A stretch of 62,072 nt of DNA from Scedosporium boydii (lineage: Eukaryota; Ascomycota; Sordariomycetes; Microascales; Microascaceae): positions 1 through 62,072 of the forward strand of contig NJFT01000234.1 in the NCBI GenBank assembly GCA_002221725.1. Reading direction: 5' to 3'. Position numbers and translations under genes: made by a program. Of this stretch, positions 58,516 to 62,072 are shown piece after piece. The notes beneath the pieces were generated by a model, which saw only the letters and a program-made list of their open reading frames with translations, was not told the DNA's origin and made no database searches. Numbering within the stretch: position 1 is the first letter of the stretch; every line of letters starts with the position of its first letter.

Positions 58516-59310
58516 TGCCAATTACCGAGGTTATTTATTATAACCGATATCTATTTGGAGTACTGTCGTAGTTAAAAGTCACGTCGTTAATGATAGTAAT
58601 AGTATAATCGAGCCGGGTAACACATCACGGACTTTTATCCCCGGCAACGAAACGATCTCTACGAGGCACCCAGCAAAGCATGGGTCCGAAGGAATGTGGT
58701 TTTTCCGGAAGGGCCATCCCTTAATACAGTGTAGATGCTTATATGGGTGGCTCGGTATCCGGTCGCATCAATGATGTGAGGTGAGCCACCTGCATGGCTT
58801 ACATGGTTAAGGCGGCAAATCATCAAGGAATTGATTTCCCTGCTCGAAGCAAGACACTTTATAAAACTGGACAAAAATGCTCGTGGAGATGTCATTACTC
58901 AGTAGCATATCAGCTCGGGACCATGCCGTCACTATTGAGGCATTATCGCGATATACCTCTCGCTTCAACAAGAGAATGGCTTGGCGTCGTATTCGCTGAA
59001 CACGCATAAGGAAGTGCTCTTAAGGCTACTTTGTTTCAAGATGGAGCATCCCATAGCCAAACATTCGCGCCACTGGATTCCTAAGATTGTGTCTAGGGCC
59101 ATCATTATGGGCCATGTCCTAACCTAGGAGGAGTGATGCAGGCCTCGAGCCTGCGTTGTAGGGTTTGGCAAAATTATATTCGCCCCGGCCTCGACAAAAC
59201 CCACTCTGCGGATGGACAATTGCAAGTCCATGTGTCCATGGGTACTCGGGATATCTTTGACAATGTCAACCAGCTTAGAATATACTCAAGCGCCAGTCTC
59301 GTCCTCGTAC
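58516..59310. other. intergenic between GPI protein and Zn2Cys6 regulator
   Basis: No supported gene; a small hairpin, GGTTATTTATTATAACC, lies near 58529-58545 and could affect the 3' end of the GPI-protein transcript. The stretch 59133-59310 overlaps a plus-strand frame without motif. Confidence 0.5.
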
Positions 59311-61149
59311 CTATACACAATCAAACCGAAACTTGTCGGTTCCACCTAGAAGGATCTGGCTTTCTGTGTGGCAAAGACAGCGCGCTTGCGACTCACCATG
59401 CTCAGTGATCAGTCGCAGCTGCATTCGCATCCATTCTCGTTGAGCATCTGGTATTGGGGGTGCGCTGCTCGCAATATAGAGTGGCCAGAGAAGGGAAAAT
59501 CTGCCAGCGCGTCTCGCACCGTCATCCTTGTCTTTCGGGCACCGAATGTCCTCCAGTTCCCTCCGGCAGTTCGTGGCAGGGAGTTTCATTTTTGACAGGT
59601 CACGTCCTAAAAGAAAGGGGACGCTTGCGCATATATCGTCCACCAGTTCCATACTGCTTCTCTCAATACGGGCCCTATTCGATTCGGTTTGACGAGATTC
59701 TGTTGAGACGGACAGCCAAGGGATCGCGCGGAGGAGTAATGACTGAACGATGAGGCGGGCCACGCGATAAAAGTTCCAAACCCGAGCGGTATAAAAGTCT
59801 GAGTATCTGTGAACCTGGCGTAGAGTGAATTCTGATCTTGCCAGGATATTGACATCCAAGGCGGCAGAGTAAGACCAGGTGATGGGGGTATTGGATGCCC
59901 AATCTGAAAGCTCGCAATCCAGCGACTGAGCATAATCTATCAATTTCTCGATGTTGTCTTTCCTAGCATTTTGAGGTTGAGCAAGATAGCTGTGGGCCAA
60001 GTGCTGAAGGTCGGGTATTTTAGCCGCCGTTGTGATGAGCTGGTCTTCCGGGCTCTTGTGGAAAGATGCCGACTCGTCCGGTACAGTGAAGATTCTGTCA
60101 ACAGGGTGAGATATTTGCATATGACTTAAGACCTATCGAAAACGGAATTATTAGAAGTGTGGATACTAGGGATGAAGTAGAGTAGCCTTACAACGTTTTT
60201 CCGGACAAAGCGAAACAAGTTGTATGACAGGGGCAAGTGCAACATGCTCTTGCCACGAAGTTTTACAAGAGCGGCAGCTCCGTCAACGTGGGATCCCCAT
60301 GCTGGTGGTGCCTGTGAGCCCCACATAATAGTCTCCAATGGTGGTCAGCTCAGGCATCATCATCATACATATAAGAGCTCTAGTAAAGAGTAGGAACCAA
60401 CCTCGTAGCCACAGAGGAGAAGAATAGCATACAATGTCTGGTCGTTCCCCGCTTCTGGTAGATCTTGAAGAGCGTTTCTTACCGCTCTAGTGGCTTGAAT
60501 ATATCGTTTTCTGGACAGTTGAGTCGCCTCCTGCACCAGCTTAGGTGAGGCAGCATATGAGATTGCTTCCGTCGCCAAGCGCAAGGCAGAACCAAGGCCG
60601 CTCTTGGTATAGAGACTTGGTAGTTGGGTATGAAGGCGATGCGCAGGATCTTGGTCCGACAGATTTTCCATTGTGGTATGATAAAAGTGGCATACTACAA
60701 GATCATCCGCTGCTGGGGACAGTGGATATGTCCAGGTCATGCAATCGCCGTGCATCCATACTGGGACCCGCGCTGCTACGTGACTGGTGGGTAATGCTGT
60801 ATTACTTGCCGATCTTGGACATGAGCCGTGGGAGCGCGATTGCCATTGTTGGAATTTCTCCCGTGTTCTGGTGGTCTCGTCACGGAATGCGAGATTCGAT
60901 TGATTTCGGTAGCCAGAACACGCCCTCTTCATCTTCAAGCAACGTGAACATTGGGGGAGTTTTTCATCACACTTTCCTTCCTTAGCAGACTTTCTTTTCA
61001 GCTATAAAGCTCGAGCTCTTTGGTATTACCTTCGTATGCAGTTTCCTAGATGATTCCCAGTATGGGCAAATATCCACGAGTCCCTGGTCAGATTGGAAAG
61101 CTTACCTGCAGTTCTCGCATCCCCGACTTGGTTTCCCGCAGTACACCAT
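59311..61149 (-). CDS. Zn2Cys6 transcription factor with 16-nt zinc-cluster exon
   Basis: Five exons, 61149-61106, 61045-61030, 60971-60402, 60332-60192 and 60132-59311, keep phase and give 530 residues. The zinc cluster is built from three exons and reads CENCRKLHTKCDEKLPQC then SRCLKMKRAC, with Cys at 11, 14, 21, 28, 31 and 38 in perfect spacing. The middle exon is only 16 nt; skipping it would destroy the cluster. The rest matches the fungal-specific regulator region (block HVDGAAALVKLRG). A GTGAGT inside the last exon near 59394 may be a donor, so the very C-terminus is uncertain. It may control nearby genes, but this cannot be read from sequence. Confidence 0.85.
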
Positions 61150-61621
61150 TGTGAGATATGTAGAGTAAGGCCAGGGCCGACGACGTGGACGCTGAGGGTG
61201 GTGATTGTATAGGCACGGCTGCAGAAGCACGAGTACATTACATGCTGTCGCCCGAGTACGGAGTGGAAGAAGAAGGTCGCGTTGTTTTGGTGGGTTTTCC
61301 GTCGCGGTAACCTGCGAATCTGGCGAGGAGATGGAGGGAAGGGGCCACGACCTAGCATGCGTTATCAGGGCTAACTACGCTCCAAGATCTAATTGTTTGG
61401 TCTGTGCAAACTGGCTCAAAGCAAAAGGTTTGTGCCCGAGGTTTCTCCTCCCGGCCCCACCAAGTCTGCATTGACTAAATACGTGGGATGCACTGGTCCG
61501 TACCTTGGTACACCTCTTTCGGGATTAGACAGGTACGGCATATTCAGATTTATTCCATTTTAGGTAATTGTAACACAACTTCCTCTAACTAACAATGCGG
61601 TCCCCTCTAAGAAGAAGTACC
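61150..61621. other. intergenic between Zn2Cys6 regulator and transposase remnant
   Basis: No gene is supported. It should hold the promoter of the regulator gene. Confidence 0.5.
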
Positions 61622-62072
61622 TCATTCAGCCGCCAAACCATCGAGTGTAAAAGATAGAAGAGCTGCTCGGCCACAGCACGAAGCTAACTCCCGCTGCCCA
61701 ACCGTTTGGATATCGTAGTGCATTTCAATCCAATCCTTTATCCAGAACCATACATTTTCGATTGGGTTCGAATCTAGGCACTTTGTGGGCCATGGCATCA
61801 GGGGAATGCCCATGGCTCGCGAGCTCGGTGTGATGGCGCGTCGTCCTCCCAGAAGTGGACTAACCCAATACGGCATGCTTCGAGACAGCCAGTCATAAGT
61901 CGCCGTTGACCGGCTCACAGACCAGACAATATCAAAAACGGCCACTCATTATCTAGCCAGTTTCAATAGCCTGCTGTTACTATGACTTACACCCCAGCGA
62001 TTGGAAATACTGATCAGGGGACGCTTTCGTCGTGTGGTCGAATTGATTTGGACTTTGGGGAAGCTCTTGGCT
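61622..62072 (-). mobile_element. Tc1/mariner-type transposase remnant (DDE), running off the window
   Basis: A 107-codon frame (61622-61945) holds LDSNPIENVWFWIKDWIE, close to the SPDLNPIENVW signature around the last acidic residue of Tc1/mariner transposases. Residues before it are scrambled, for example KCLDSN where SPDLN is expected. No full DDE set or terminal repeats are visible; the element probably continues past the window end. It looks decayed. Confidence 0.6.

Overview
This is a stretch of nuclear DNA from a filamentous ascomycete (Pezizomycotina, most likely a Sordariomycete). The reasons are short GT-AG introns of about 50 to 100 nt, Zn2Cys6 regulators, fungal-only families (RTA1, fungal rhodopsin-like membrane proteins, fungal APH-like kinases) and a spliced fungal-type IMP dehydrogenase. 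I rebuilt most gene models by joining reading frames across introns and checking that codon phase is kept; exon positions are given in each entry. Family names come from motif recognition only, since no search could be run.

Left part (1-13.4 kb): IMP dehydrogenase (+), a convergent MFS transporter (-), then a sugar transporter (-) and a GH51 alpha-L-arabinofuranosidase (+) sharing one divergent promoter. A secreted GH67 alpha-glucuronidase lies at 20.7-23.2 kb. Transporter, GH51 and GH67 look like the debranching and uptake side of glucuronoarabinoxylan use.

Between them (14.1-19.1 kb) lie two same-strand genes: a small kinase-like protein, and a 1142-residue protein that joins a class 3 lipase domain with an intact Ser-Asp-His triad to a hydrophobic segment and a C-terminal P-loop GTPase. 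This fusion is the most unusual object in the window; I suggest a membrane-acting, GTP-controlled lipase, perhaps in defence or self-recognition. An initiator tRNA-Met follows at 20.4 kb.

Middle part (25-36.5 kb): an RTA1-like membrane protein, a Zn2Cys6 regulator, a GPI-anchored pepsin-like protein that has lost its catalytic motifs, a DHA2-type MFS transporter with a reading-frame problem, and a cystathionine gamma-synthase-like PLP enzyme.

Right-middle (36.6-51 kb): a 685-residue protein with a helical N-terminus like the N-terminal domains of fungal STAND proteins, head to head with a 1454-residue VIT + von Willebrand A protein carrying a low-complexity acidic repeat. They are followed by an APH-like kinase, a 786-residue multi-pass protein of unknown function and a rhodopsin-like membrane protein. 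This looks like fast-evolving accessory DNA.

Right end (52.8-62 kb): an O-methyltransferase with a GC-AG intron, an atypical SDR, a SINE-like insertion with a T21 tract, a GPI-anchored secreted protein, a Zn2Cys6 regulator with a 16-nt exon in its zinc cluster, and a decayed Tc1/mariner transposase at the edge. Intergenic DNA carries a MITE-like palindrome and a recurring 9-mer, TACGAAGTA.
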